From: Rhizobium sp. Leaf371
GTDB lineage: Bacteria > Pseudomonadota > Alphaproteobacteria > Rhizobiales > Rhizobiaceae
DNA length: 64,000 nt
Reading direction: 5' to 3'
Assembly: GCF_001424045.1 (NCBI RefSeq)
Contig: NZ_LMQB01000003.1
Location: 1-64,000 of the forward strand
The first letter of the stretch is position 1. Each line of letters begins with the position of its first letter. This document shows, piece after piece, positions 16,095 through 25,259 of this stretch. Under the pieces are notes generated by a model. That model was not told the origin of the DNA, searched no databases, and was given only the letters and a program-made list of their open reading frames with translations. A program made the translations under genes and the position numbers.

Positions 16095-17347
16095 TGCAGA
16101 GGTCTCCAGAGCTTGAAGCGATGCTTGCCGGTGATGAGGTTGACATCAGAGACAAGCGCGCCCGCCGAAAGCAACTACTCGGAGGTGCTGCCCTCCTGAT
16201 CGGGGGCGCGGCGGTGGCCTATGTCGTCGTATTTGCTCCTGAACAGCGAAGGCCAGAGAGCGTTAGAGGCGACGAGGAATTCACCACAACGACCTTCCGT
16301 CCGCCGTCTTTTCTTCGCGAAGGTGAGAAGCAGCCCGAAAAGGAGCCGGAGCCGATCATCAAACTGCCTGACCCTCCCGTCGAGGAGAAGAAAGAAGCAC
16401 CCTCGGATACAACGAGGTTCGACGTCCCTGCTCCACCGGGCATCGTCGAAACCAACAATGAACCATTGGCCGAGCCTGAAAAGGTTGAGGAGTTTCCGAA
16501 ACGTTTCCTTTCGAAGCAGGTGGTGATTGACTCGACCAAGGCCGACGGGCGCGGCTCCTTGGCTTCTGGCAGTAATGAGGGTGGACCAACAGTTGCAGGG
16601 GAGGATCGAAACAGCAAGTTTCTGGCATCCGCGTCAGCGATTGGTGATCGGTCCGCCAAAGCCCGCCAGATGGAGCGAATCGACGCAATGATCCCCGAGG
16701 GCACTTTAATTCCCGGTATTCTCGAGACAGCGATCAATAGCGACCTGCCTGGTCAGATCAGGGCTATAACTTCACAGGAGGTCTACTCGTTTGACGGTCG
16801 CCGCGTCCTGATACCGACCGGAACAAGGCTCATCGGAGAATATCAGTCCGAGGTCACGCGGGGGCAGAAACGTATCTTTGTCATCTGGACACGCTTGCTG
16901 CGAGACGACGGCGTGACGGTTCGGCTGAACAGCATCGGCACGGACAGCCTGGGACGATCCGGCCTGACGGGTCTTGTTGACAATAAATGGCGGGAGCGTT
17001 TCGGTTCGGCGATCCTGCTTTCGATCGTGGGCGCGGGCTCCTCCTATCTAACAGGCTATGGCAGCAACCAATATGGTTCCGGCAGCGGCAACGATGGATC
17101 CTCGGACTCCGACCGCGCCGCAGAACTTGCTCGCGAGACGATTGCACAGACGTTTTCCGACATGGCCAACCAAGCACTGGCGGAGAACCTCAAAATTCCC
17201 CCGACGATAAGCGTTCACCAGGGCGAGCGCATCTTCGTCTATGTCCGCCAGGACCTCGACTTCTCCGCCATGTATCCGGACCCGGTCGAGGAAGCGCTGA
17301 AGGAAATCAAGCATGAGCGAGGCATCCGCCAAAATCAAAGCCGCTGA
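16094..17347 (+). CDS. virB10: VirB10-like channel scaffold
   Basis: This 417-residue TrbI/VirB10-family protein has a short cytoplasmic start, a transmembrane helix (LLGGAALLIGGAAVAYVVVF), a proline/glutamate-rich periplasmic linker (about residues 60-150) and a C-terminal beta-barrel domain. The last contains IPEGTLIPGILETAINSDLP, SFDGRRVLIPTGTRLIGEY and RIFVIWTRLLRDDGVTV. VirB10 spans both membranes and couples ATPase activity to the outer channel. It overlaps virB11 by 35 bases. Length is normal for the family. Confidence 0.93.
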   Translation: MQRSPELEAMLAGDEVDIRDKRARRKQLLGGAALLIGGAAVAYVVVFAPEQRRPESVRGDEEFTTTTFRPPSFLREGEKQPEKEPEPIIKLPDPPVEEKKEAPSDTTRFDVPAPPGIVETNNEPLAEPEKVEEFPKRFLSKQVVIDSTKADGRGSLASGSNEGGPTVAGEDRNSKFLASASAIGDRSAKARQMERIDAMIPEGTLIPGILETAINSDLPGQIRAITSQEVYSFDGRRVLIPTGTRLIGEYQSEVTRGQKRIFVIWTRLLRDDGVTVRLNSIGTDSLGRSGLTGLVDNKWRERFGSAILLSIVGAGSSYLTGYGSNQYGSGSGNDGSSDSDRAAELARETIAQTFSDMANQALAENLKIPPTISVHQGERIFVYVRQDLDFSAMYPDPVEEALKEIKHERGIRQNQSR

Positions 17348-18341
17348 TCATAGTCCTTACTATTTCCTGCGGCGATCGCTTGACCCACTTTCCACCTTTC
17401 TGTCTGATCCGACAGTGGTGGAAATCTCGGTCAATCGGCCAGGGCACGTCTACATCGAACGGCTCGGCGCCGACGTGATGGAGCATCATGAGCTCCCAGG
17501 CCTGACAATGGCTGAGATCGAAAACATCGGTGAACGGGTCGCTGGTGCAACACATCAGTTCATCAGCAGAGCAAACCCCATTCTATCAGCAGCCTTGCCG
17601 ACGGGTGAGCGAATTCAGATTGTTCTGCCGCCCGCGGCGCCCGACGGCGGTGCCATCTCGATCCGCAAGCAGGTGACGAGTGACTTCACCCTCGAAGAAT
17701 ACCGTGACAATGGCTCGCTGGAGAAGGTCTCTGTCGCCGTTGGTGGTCTTACAGATGTCGAACAGGCCCTCATCGAACATCTTAAAGGGGAGCGCATCTA
17801 TGAGTTTATTCGTTCTGCCATCAAGCAGCGGGTCTCGATCCTGATCAGCGGCGGGACATCCACGGGAAAAACAACCTTTCTCAATGCATGCCTCAAGACG
17901 ATCGACCCATTCGAACGCATTCTAACCCTGGAGGATACGCGGGAGCTTTTTCCGCCGCAAAAGAACGCTGTCCATCTCCTGGCCTCGAGGGGTGATCAGG
18001 GTACGGCACAGGTCACGATCCAGTCGCTCCTCGAGGCGTCGCTGCGGATGCGGCCCGATCGCCTGTTCGTCGGTGAGATCAGAGGATCTGAGGCCTTTGC
18101 GTTCTTGCGCGCCATTAATACTGGTCACCCCGGCAGCATGTCGACCGTCCATGCCGACACGCCTCTGGGCGCCTACGAACAGCTTGCCATGATGGTGCAA
18201 CAGCGCGGAATGTCGGCAGGCTACTCCAAGCAGGATCTGATGTCCTACATCCAGATGGTGATCCCGGTTGTCATCCAGTTGAGCCGCGAGGGTGGCCGCA
18301 GGGGTGTTTCCGAAATCTACTACGCAAGGCATATGGCATGA
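17313..18341 (+). CDS. virB11: VirB11-like traffic ATPase
   Basis: This 342-residue hexameric ATPase of the secretion system shows LDPLSTFLSDPTVVEISVNR in the N-terminal domain. The motor has Walker A GGTSTGKT (residues 180-187), an Asp box around ILTLEDTRELFPP, Walker B in RPDRLFVGEIRGSEAF, and the His box NTGHPGSMSTVHADT. VirB11 acts with VirB4 and VirD4 in substrate transfer. The start ATG lies inside virB10, and the stop overlaps virD4 by four bases, indicating tight translational coupling along the operon. Confidence 0.93.
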   Translation: MSEASAKIKAADHSPYYFLRRSLDPLSTFLSDPTVVEISVNRPGHVYIERLGADVMEHHELPGLTMAEIENIGERVAGATHQFISRANPILSAALPTGERIQIVLPPAAPDGGAISIRKQVTSDFTLEEYRDNGSLEKVSVAVGGLTDVEQALIEHLKGERIYEFIRSAIKQRVSILISGGTSTGKTTFLNACLKTIDPFERILTLEDTRELFPPQKNAVHLLASRGDQGTAQVTIQSLLEASLRMRPDRLFVGEIRGSEAFAFLRAINTGHPGSMSTVHADTPLGAYEQLAMMVQQRGMSAGYSKQDLMSYIQMVIPVVIQLSREGGRRGVSEIYYARHMA

Positions 18342-20362
18342 GCAGGACATATCTTGCCGCCTACATCCTATTTTGCGCGCTAATCGCCGTCGCGGTCTGG
18401 ACGATAGGCTATGCCTTGATCCTGCAGTTTGTATACAAGGACAGCCGTATCCTCCATCTGACTGTGACAGCCAACCCGTTTGCGCCGCTCCAACAATTTT
18501 GGCTCTATTCGGGCAATCCAGCGCTTCAGGTCGCAGCTTTGGGCGCGCTTGTTCCCGCTATTGCGGTTGCCTCGGGAGCCGGAATATTCGGGCTGCGCCG
18601 GCCATCCAATCCGTTGGGAGATGCGGCGTTCCAGGATATTGCCTCGATCCGGAGAGGAAAATGGTTTCGTAAGGAAGGTCACATCTTCGGCAAAATGGGC
18701 CGAAATATACTGAGGCGGCTCGATGATCGGCATCATCTCGTCATTGGTCCCACACGATCGGGAAAAGGCGTCGGATATGTCATTCCGAACGCCTTGATGT
18801 TTTCAGGCTCGATGATCGTCACCGATCTGAAAGGCGAGATCTATCAGCATACCGCAGGTTACCGAAAAGCGAACGGGCATCAGGTCTTCCTGTTTTCGCC
18901 GGGAGCTTCAACAACGCATCGATGGAACCCGATGGACTTCGTTCGGCAGGATCGCGGCAGCCGGACGATCGACATCCAGAACATGGCAAGCATTCTTATT
19001 CCCGAAACGCTCGGCTCAGACAATGCCGTGTGGCAGGGGACGGCTCAACAGGTCATAGCTGGCGTGATCAGCTACGTGTTGGAAAGCGGCCACTACCGAA
19101 ACCGTCGCAACCTAGGTGAGGTCAATAGCATATTCAACGCGGGCGTTGACCTGCAGGCCCTGATGAAACTGATCAAGGAGAAGGAACCGGATCTATCGAG
19201 GTTCACGACCGATAGCTTTAACGCCTACATTTCCCTCAATGAACGGGCGGCAAGGTCCGCGTTGCTGGACATTCAAAAGTCAATGCAACCATTCCGAAAC
19301 GAGCGGGTAATTGCAGCAACAAATGTTACTGACATCGACCTTGCTTCAATGCGCCGGCGGCCAGTGTCAATCTATCTGGCGCCAAACATCAGTGACGTAA
19401 CCATCCTGCGACCACTCCTCACTTTGTTTGTCCAACAAAGCATGGACCTGCTGACCCGCGATTTCGACCCCAACGCCCTGCCTGCTTACTTCCTGCTCGA
19501 CGAGTTCAGGCAGTTGAAGCGGATGGACGAGATCATGAACAAGCTTCCTTATGTCGCCGGCTACAACATTAAAATGGCCTTCATCATCCAAGACCTTAAA
19601 AGCCTGGATGAGATCTACGGCGAAACATCTCGCCATTCGCTCCTCGGCAATTGCGGCCTGCAGCTCATTCTCGGTGCCAACGATCAAGCCACGGCCGAAT
19701 ACGCTTCACGGGCGCTGGGCAAGAAAACAATCCGGTACAAGTCGGAATCTCGAACATTGGAATTGATGGGTCTGCCGCGCCGGACGAAAGTTGAACAGAT
19801 CCGCGAACGCGACTTGATGATGCCGCAGGAAATTCGTCAGATGCCGGAGAATCGCATGCTCCTCCTCGTCGAAGGCCAGAAAGCCATATTTGGACAAAAG
19901 CTCCGTTTTCATGAGCTTGCTGCATTTAAAACCGCCGCACATTTTGCTGCTGAGAACCAGCCCGCCGTTCCAGATGCCGACTTTGTAACCTTACTGCCGG
20001 TTCCGGCAATTGATGAACAGTATGGAGGCCGTTCGACATCAGCCAATGAGGAACAAGTACAGACTGTTGATCGCGCTCCTAGTGAAAGCACACCCGCTGT
20101 TGTAGCCAAGGCGTTGCAATTGGCGCCAATCAGGAAAGGCGTCAATAAGTTTAACAATAAGCTATTTGAAAGGACGGGTGATACAACGGAAGTAGAAGCG
20201 GCAAAGCTAGAGTCACGACTAAAACCAACTGCCGAACGGCTCCGAACAGCCATCGATGCAAAACTCACCCAAACGGGGAGCGTCTCATCCCGAAGCAGAC
20301 GGAGCATCACGGAGATTTTAAAGCAGACAGTCCCAGATCCGGCCGAACTGGGAATAGGCTGA
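18338..20362 (+). CDS. virD4: VirD4/TraG-type coupling protein
   Basis: This 674-residue type IV coupling protein brings the relaxase-DNA complex to the secretion channel. Two N-terminal membrane helices (about residues 5-33 and 66-88) are followed by the motor with Walker A GPTRSGKG (137-144), the TDLKGEIYQHTAGYR segment, and Walker B in ALPAYFLLDEFRQL. AYNIKMAFIIQDLKSLDEIY and LLGNCGLQLILGANDQATAE are also typical. A charged C-terminal tail of about 110 residues (from about 560) is probably the substrate-recognition region. It is the last gene of the virB operon and faces the relaxosome operon. Confidence 0.93.
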   Translation: MSRTYLAAYILFCALIAVAVWTIGYALILQFVYKDSRILHLTVTANPFAPLQQFWLYSGNPALQVAALGALVPAIAVASGAGIFGLRRPSNPLGDAAFQDIASIRRGKWFRKEGHIFGKMGRNILRRLDDRHHLVIGPTRSGKGVGYVIPNALMFSGSMIVTDLKGEIYQHTAGYRKANGHQVFLFSPGASTTHRWNPMDFVRQDRGSRTIDIQNMASILIPETLGSDNAVWQGTAQQVIAGVISYVLESGHYRNRRNLGEVNSIFNAGVDLQALMKLIKEKEPDLSRFTTDSFNAYISLNERAARSALLDIQKSMQPFRNERVIAATNVTDIDLASMRRRPVSIYLAPNISDVTILRPLLTLFVQQSMDLLTRDFDPNALPAYFLLDEFRQLKRMDEIMNKLPYVAGYNIKMAFIIQDLKSLDEIYGETSRHSLLGNCGLQLILGANDQATAEYASRALGKKTIRYKSESRTLELMGLPRRTKVEQIRERDLMMPQEIRQMPENRMLLLVEGQKAIFGQKLRFHELAAFKTAAHFAAENQPAVPDADFVTLLPVPAIDEQYGGRSTSANEEQVQTVDRAPSESTPAVVAKALQLAPIRKGVNKFNNKLFERTGDTTEVEAAKLESRLKPTAERLRTAIDAKLTQTGSVSSRSRRSITEILKQTVPDPAELGIG

Positions 20363-20656
20363 GCGCGAAAGCCGGTAGATATCGGGCTCAAGGGGAAGAT
20401 CACCAATGGCGCGAGGTAACGTGCTATGTCGTAAATATCAGTCGTAAGTGACTCACTCTAGCTGGAATAGTTGCGACAACGGGGGCGAGTAGTCCACCAA
20501 GGAGAGCAGAAAATTTTGTTTCATGTCAACCTCTTAGACTGGTGCAAATATTCCGAGTTCGTCCGAGATCCCAACCTAGCCTTTACAACGCGCGAAATTG
20601 CGTATCCGCTAACGACGGCGAGGTAGGAAGTTGTGCGAAACGCTGCGTCAGATCCC

Positions 20657-20830
20657 CTAAAACAAATGCCGATTGAGCCACGTGGTCACCGTTACCCACG
20701 CCACTGTAAGACCGCGATCGACCACCGCAAGAGTCATGACCACGAGGAAAACCGTACCGAATAGCTTAGCCCAGCCAGCGCCGGTTTTTCTGTCTTCCTC
20801 GACAACAACGATCCGTCTGTCATCACGCAT
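20657..20830 (-). CDS. 57-residue single-pass membrane protein at the end of the relaxase operon
   Basis: The ATG at 20830 is preceded by a strong ribosome site, AGGAGGAAAAGCG, that overlaps the relaxase stop region, and the frame ends with TAG at 20657. The protein has a charged N-terminus (MRDDRRIVVVEEDRKTGAGW) and one hydrophobic helix (LFGTVFLVVMTLAVV) followed by a second less hydrophobic stretch (LTVAWVTVTTWL). Spacing of 11 bases after the relaxase gene indicates the same mRNA. The function is unknown; a membrane anchor or regulator acting with relaxase or coupling protein is possible. Confidence 0.7.
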   Translation of the reverse strand: MRDDRRIVVVEEDRKTGAGWAKLFGTVFLVVMTLAVVDRGLTVAWVTVTTWLNRHLF

Positions 20831-20841
20831 CGCTTTTCCTC

Positions 20842-23211
20842 CTATCGCTCGCGCTCATCCTGGTCGCGTTCGCTCCGCTCCTTTGTCTCGCGTTGAATTT
20901 CTTCCAGGCGAGGAACATGCTGTTTCGCGGGATCACTCTTGGTCGTATCACCGCTTTCTTGTCGCGATGCAGTGTCCTTCGGCCCTTTCTGTCCGTGGAC
21001 ATCACGTTCATCAGACCGGCTCTGTGTTTGCTCACTTCTAGGCGTAGCGCGATCGACGTTGGTAACTTCGTCGGATTGCGCCCTCGTAGACGACTTTTCA
21101 CTCTCACGCCTTAATCGATCGCGTTCCAGTGATTGCAGCGCGGTTTTCAGATCGTCATCGATTTCGGCCACCTCGCGAATGATGCCGTTCCCCGATGCAC
21201 CAAGCTCCGCGGCCCTGGTGATTTGTGTGTCCAGCTCTTTCTTTAAAGCAGGAACTTCGTCAGGCTTTTCTGACGCCTTTCGCTCAATTGCTTCGCGTGT
21301 TTTCTCGATATCGAGAAGCGCCTTGTTTGCTGCATCGGCCGCCACGAATCCGTGTCTCTCGACGGCATCGCTCCAGCGTTGTTTATCATCCTGCTGGATA
21401 TCGCCATTCCGTTCCGAGGACCGTTGATCCGAAACCTCAGACGTCCCACGGACCTCGAGCATCTCGACGATCTCGCGGCGGACATTGACATGCTCGCGTG
21501 CCGCTTGCGCAATCTCCTCGAAATCCTTGCGCTCCTCGGGCGGCATGGTTTTCTCTGCCTGGAACAACGCAGTCTCGACCCGCTTTTCATATGCTTCGAA
21601 TTCCGGTCGCGTCATGTGGCGCATATCGTCACCCTCAGAAACAAGCTCCGCCAACTTTACCAAATGTGTTCGAAAATGCGAGCTGGAATTTCCGCTTTCT
21701 TGATGAGCTGTCTCGCGGCTTCCTGCGCTGGTTCTAACTTCATCCAGCCGAATGATCTGTGATCTGATGAAGTCCCGTTGAGACTCAAACTCTTGGGATC
21801 GCAATCTTTCCCGCCACTCTCCCTGCGCTGTATCCATATAACCCTGACTGCGGCTCGTTGTCGAAGGACTGGATATGTCGTCTCTTTTGGCATGCAACCG
21901 CCGCTCAGCGACAACCGTTGTTCCCTCATGCTGTGTGCGACCGATTGTGTTCACTGGGCGCACCTGGTTCTTCGAATAGGCAGGCGCGCTAGCCCGATCG
22001 CGGCGATCGGTCATCTCCATGTTGATGCCATGTGCCCGCGCCTTCTCGGCCATGCCAAGCCTCCACTGGCGAAAAGCGGCAATGGTTGTCTCGACCCGGT
22101 CGCCGGCATCCGATCGCATCGCGACTATGGCGTGGACATGAACGTGGGGACGCTTGCCCCCGTCCACCTCCGGCTTCGGATCGCTGCCTGCATCGTGGAG
22201 CGAGAAGACGTAGCGATGGCCTGCGAATTGCTCAGCCAGGAAATCCCGCGCCGCATTCTGAAACGCAGCTGTGTCGGTGCCCGCGCGCGCCGAGAGGATC
22301 AGATGCATGACATCGCGCGACTTTCGACTGTGAAGCTGGTCCCGCCATTCGAGCTGAACGAGATCGCCAGCTTGCTTCGCATCTGAGATCACGCGTCCCC
22401 GTTCGTCCTGCACCTCGCCCTTATGTGATGCCACCATCGATCGCACATGGCCTGTGCCGTACTCCGTGCCGTTGCCGTAGCCGGTAAATCGAAAGGCTGC
22501 ATTCGCACCGGCGCTCTCCAGGCGCCTCTGTACGATCACCGAAGCCTTGTCGTCCGCCGTCAATCGCTCACCGTGGGTACTTCTAAGCACCGTCACGCCG
22601 TCAACGTCGAACCCGCCTCCATCCGCGCGGGCCGTGACCGCAAACGCGAAGGCGCGGTCCCCCAAGCCGTGTTTCACAATCTCACGGGCTCGGTCCATCA
22701 GCGCGTCATCAGCGCGTCCGACATCGGCCACCGCGATCTTGAACAGGCCGACGTCCCGGCTCTCGGCGCGGTTCTTCATCAGGTGATCCCATTCGTCGCC
22801 GACGGCGGAGAGTTCATCACGGCCACGAAGCTGATCGCCACGCTCGTTCTCGACGACAACGTCGCCATTGCGGGAGACATAATTGATCATCGCACCTAGT
22901 CTCGACCCGCCGGCAAACGATGCCATTTTGACGACCGCCGGCTGGCTACCGGAGGCAAGACCGGCAAAGCGCGCGCGCATGGGCCGATCGGCGCGCCGCT
23001 GAACGGCGCCCGTACGACCCTCCCCACCCTTCCGAAATCGAAAGCCCGACGACTTTGCCATTCCGGCAGACCCTGCCGGCGCCACAGCCCCTCCCCTGCG
23101 GCGGCGTTCATCGTCTTCTGGCGACGGTCGGCGTCCGAGTGTCAGATCGTGGAGGAAAGCTGCCTTGCGCTGCTCCCATTCAGACGTGAACGCGCCAAGG
23201 AAAATCTCCAT
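20842..23211 (-). CDS. Conjugative relaxase, MOB_P/VirD2-like nicking domain
   Basis: This 789-residue relaxase starts at the ATG at 23211, coupled to mobC as TGATG; a GTG three bases earlier is also in frame. The nicking domain (about residues 85-400) contains MINYVSRNGDVVVENERGD, VVQLEWRDQLHSRKSRDVM-type sequence and the histidine motif RPHVHVHAIVAM, the metal-binding HxH signature. The remainder is a long, charged, helical C-terminal region rich in Glu, Arg and Ser (about 450-789), probably for secretion and protein contacts. It would cleave the nic site in the adjacent oriT and stay bound to the 5' end. The MOB class is inferred from the motif and the nic core. Confidence 0.88.
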   Translation of the reverse strand: MEIFLGAFTSEWEQRKAAFLHDLTLGRRPSPEDDERRRRGGAVAPAGSAGMAKSSGFRFRKGGEGRTGAVQRRADRPMRARFAGLASGSQPAVVKMASFAGGSRLGAMINYVSRNGDVVVENERGDQLRGRDELSAVGDEWDHLMKNRAESRDVGLFKIAVADVGRADDALMDRAREIVKHGLGDRAFAFAVTARADGGGFDVDGVTVLRSTHGERLTADDKASVIVQRRLESAGANAAFRFTGYGNGTEYGTGHVRSMVASHKGEVQDERGRVISDAKQAGDLVQLEWRDQLHSRKSRDVMHLILSARAGTDTAAFQNAARDFLAEQFAGHRYVFSLHDAGSDPKPEVDGGKRPHVHVHAIVAMRSDAGDRVETTIAAFRQWRLGMAEKARAHGINMEMTDRRDRASAPAYSKNQVRPVNTIGRTQHEGTTVVAERRLHAKRDDISSPSTTSRSQGYMDTAQGEWRERLRSQEFESQRDFIRSQIIRLDEVRTSAGSRETAHQESGNSSSHFRTHLVKLAELVSEGDDMRHMTRPEFEAYEKRVETALFQAEKTMPPEERKDFEEIAQAAREHVNVRREIVEMLEVRGTSEVSDQRSSERNGDIQQDDKQRWSDAVERHGFVAADAANKALLDIEKTREAIERKASEKPDEVPALKKELDTQITRAAELGASGNGIIREVAEIDDDLKTALQSLERDRLRRESEKSSTRAQSDEVTNVDRATPRSEQTQSRSDERDVHGQKGPKDTASRQESGDTTKSDPAKQHVPRLEEIQRETKERSERDQDERER

Positions 23212-23609
23212 CACACTCTCCCGACGCCCCTACGAGCGCCACGCTCGGCGAAGGCCTGCAGTTCAAACAGCACAATGGCGACGACGCGTTGAACATCATT
23301 GATCACCTTTTTCTCTTCTTGGGACTGACCCGCCTCTCCTCTGTTGCGTGCTCGCGACAACTGATTCAGGTTGACACCAACAGCCCTGACGTCGCCAAGA
23401 AGCAAGGAAAGAACCGCCCTGTCCGCGTCTGTGAAGAACGGACGAACCCCTGCTTCCTCCAACGTGAGAGAGCGCAAGAACCCCGAAACGGTCATCCCGG
23501 CAGCTTTGGCGGCATGCTCGATCCGCTCGATTTCGGTCGTGCTGAAACGCGCGTGGACGACCTTGTCTCTACGCTTTCCCCGTTGATCGCGACTTGCAAA
23601 CGCGCTCAT
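23211..23609 (-). CDS. mobC: MobC-like relaxosome accessory protein
   Basis: The start is the ATG at 23609 with AGGAAGGTCTG upstream, giving 132 residues. An N-terminal ribbon-helix-helix is suggested by KVVHARFSTTEIERIEHAAK and AAGMTVSGFLRSLTLEE. Next comes LSLLLGDVRAVGVNLNQLSR, the MobC signature found in accessory proteins that bend oriT DNA for relaxases. It is the first gene after the origin of transfer and is coupled to the relaxase gene by TGATG. It probably binds one of the inverted repeats at 23641-23723 and may also repress its own promoter there. Confidence 0.85.
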   Translation of the reverse strand: MSAFASRDQRGKRRDKVVHARFSTTEIERIEHAAKAAGMTVSGFLRSLTLEEAGVRPFFTDADRAVLSLLLGDVRAVGVNLNQLSRARNRGEAGQSQEEKKVINDVQRVVAIVLFELQAFAERGARRGVGRV

Positions 23610-23640
23610 CAGACCTTCCTTGAATTCGGCCGCAGGCCTC

Positions 23641-23723
23641 ATCGACGGCTCGTCCGTCGATCGTCAGCAAATTTGTATCACAAATTTGCGTATCCTGCCA
23701 AAAAACAATTACCTTATCGGTAA
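23641..23723. other. oriT: Origin of transfer with P-type nic core and three inverted repeats
   Basis: Three dyads, each with a 5-base loop, lie in 83 bases: ATCGACGG/CCGTCGAT (23641-23661), GCAAATTTG/CAAATTTGC (23667-23689) and TTACC/GGTAA (23709-23723). Directly after the second dyad, 23691-23700 reads TATCCTGCCA. TATCCTG is the conserved nic core of IncP oriT and of T-DNA borders (cleavage after the G), and TATCCTGCCA matches the T-border end. It lies between mobC/relaxase and the virC1-like gene, where oriT is expected. If cut here, the plus strand is transferred, with the virC side first. Confidence 0.8.
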
Positions 23724-24103
23724 CGTTTTTCAAGTCTCCAAGCCAGATCTGACCCATGTCTGGTGTCGCATCCTTTCGTTCTCAAACTCAAACTGTCCCG
23801 CTGCCTCTCGATGACCCTTTGGTCGATACACGACAAAGGCACACTACAGCCATACACAACACATGCGTAAAGCAACTGTTTTATAGGCTGTATTCCTTGT
23901 CCATAGGATTACTCGCCATATTCCGACAACTCGATAGGAAGGTGGATTTGAGCAGAGTGGAATATATTCCACACTGTGGTGATGGATCATACAAACTCAA
24001 GAAGCGGGAATTGTGGATGAACACGTTGTATTCATTTTTTTCTTGCGCCTACACCCGTGTTTGCAGCACAATGGCTACACCGGAGTAGATGCGGAAAGAT
24101 TCC

Positions 24104-24814
24104 ATGACCCGAACCTATGCGGCGGTGAGCAACAAAGGTGGCGCTGGCAAAACGACGCTAGTGACCCTAATCGGCGGTGAATACGCCCTTCGAGGGGAAC
24201 GCGTTCTGCTGATCGACGCGGACAACCGTCAGAACCTTTCAGGATGGTGGCGTCTGTGCGCGGAAAAGGACAACGTGCCGGGGAATATCGAGGTTACCGT
24301 CGCTTCGACGCAGAGATCCATTGAGCAGGCAATCGACAATCTTGGGCAGGGTTTCGATCTTGTGATCATCGACGCACCGGGGGTGGATAGTTCGCTGCAG
24401 ACCACCATTATCCGCTCCGCTGAATTGGTGATTTCTCCCATCCAGCCGGCGATTAAAGAACTTGAGGCGGCCGGTCAGGCAGTTGCGGCGGTGAACGAGA
24501 TCAATGACCGGTTCGGGCTCTCCATTGATCATATCAATGTCCGCACTCGTATTTCCATACCTGGGCGCAATCTGGAAGCATATCGCTATATCCGCCCTTT
24601 TGTCGCCGGACTGGTAGAGGGAGATTACCGGACGCGCCTGCTCAATACGGAGCTTTTTGAACGCAACATCTACCGTGAGATTCAAAACGGTCTCGGCACC
24701 TTGCAGATGCAGGAACTTACGGATCCGGTGCGCAAGGCGAGAATTGAGGTTCACACCCTCGTCAACGAGATCGAGGACCATAGAGCCTCCGCACGAAGTG
24801 AGGGCGCAGCGTGA
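24104..24814 (+). CDS. virC1: VirC1-like ParA/MinD-family ATPase
   Basis: This is a 236-residue ATPase starting at the ATG at 24104 (GGAAAG upstream); an ATG at 24089 is also in frame. The deviant Walker A KGGAGKTT is at residues 11-18, followed by RVLLIDADNRQNLSGWW and LVIIDAPGVDSSLQTTI. It resembles VirC1, which in Ti plasmids stimulates T-strand production and brings relaxosome parts to the secretion channel. Position beside oriT and a VirC2-like partner overlapping by four bases supports that reading over a plasmid-partition ParA; no parB-type partner follows immediately. Confidence 0.82.
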   Translation: MTRTYAAVSNKGGAGKTTLVTLIGGEYALRGERVLLIDADNRQNLSGWWRLCAEKDNVPGNIEVTVASTQRSIEQAIDNLGQGFDLVIIDAPGVDSSLQTTIIRSAELVISPIQPAIKELEAAGQAVAAVNEINDRFGLSIDHINVRTRISIPGRNLEAYRYIRPFVAGLVEGDYRTRLLNTELFERNIYREIQNGLGTLQMQELTDPVRKARIEVHTLVNEIEDHRASARSEGAA

Positions 24815-25191
24815 ACAAGGCGGGGCTTGGGCTTTCTAACCTATCAATCGCACCGCGCAAAGCCGAGCGCCAGACGGAAGAGGTCGCTGTCGCGGTGACG
24901 CCCCCCACGCCGCCGTCCACGGAGAAAGTGGGCGGTACGATGTTGCCAAAACCGAGTGAAAAACAGCGACGGGAGACGGCCGAGGCGCGTGCCATAGCGC
25001 AGGAGGACGTGCGTTACAGTCTTAAAAATCTGAAGCGTTCCAAGCAGCGCAATGTGAAATTCTTCATCAACATCGCGCTCGACTATGAGCTGAAAGCCCG
25101 GTTACAGCGGGCGGCCTCTGAGAATGATCTCAAAATGACGGCTGTCGTTAAGGCAGCCCTAGATTATTATCTGACGGAGAATGAGTATTGA
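24811..25191 (+). CDS. virC2: VirC2-like ribbon-helix-helix protein
   Basis: This 126-residue protein has a disordered, Pro/Thr-rich N-terminal half and a C-terminal DNA-binding segment: QRNVKFFINIALDYELKARL followed by RAASENDLKMTAVVKAALDY. The pattern fits the ribbon-helix-helix fold of VirC2, the partner of VirC1 that binds near the nicking site. The start GTG/ATG overlaps the virC1-like stop. Sequence identity to Ti-plasmid VirC2 cannot be measured here, so the name rests on gene pairing, fold prediction and location beside oriT. Confidence 0.7.
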   Translation: MNKAGLGLSNLSIAPRKAERQTEEVAVAVTPPTPPSTEKVGGTMLPKPSEKQRRETAEARAIAQEDVRYSLKNLKRSKQRNVKFFINIALDYELKARLQRAASENDLKMTAVVKAALDYYLTENEY

Positions 25192-25259
25192 GGGCGACCC
25201 ACGATATCGGCGCCGGTCGATCCGGCGCGGAGATCGCAGCCGCGACGGGAATCTGGTCC

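Noticed and set aside
23756-24088. Plus-strand open frame of 110 codons between oriT and virC1
   Set aside because: No recognisable domain and odd composition; the region is AT-rich control DNA between oriT and the virC1-like gene.
24104-24814. Plasmid-partition ParA
   Set aside because: No parB gene or parS-like repeats follow; the overlap with a ribbon-helix-helix gene beside oriT favours VirC1. The ParB-like gene at 32518 is far away and of another type.
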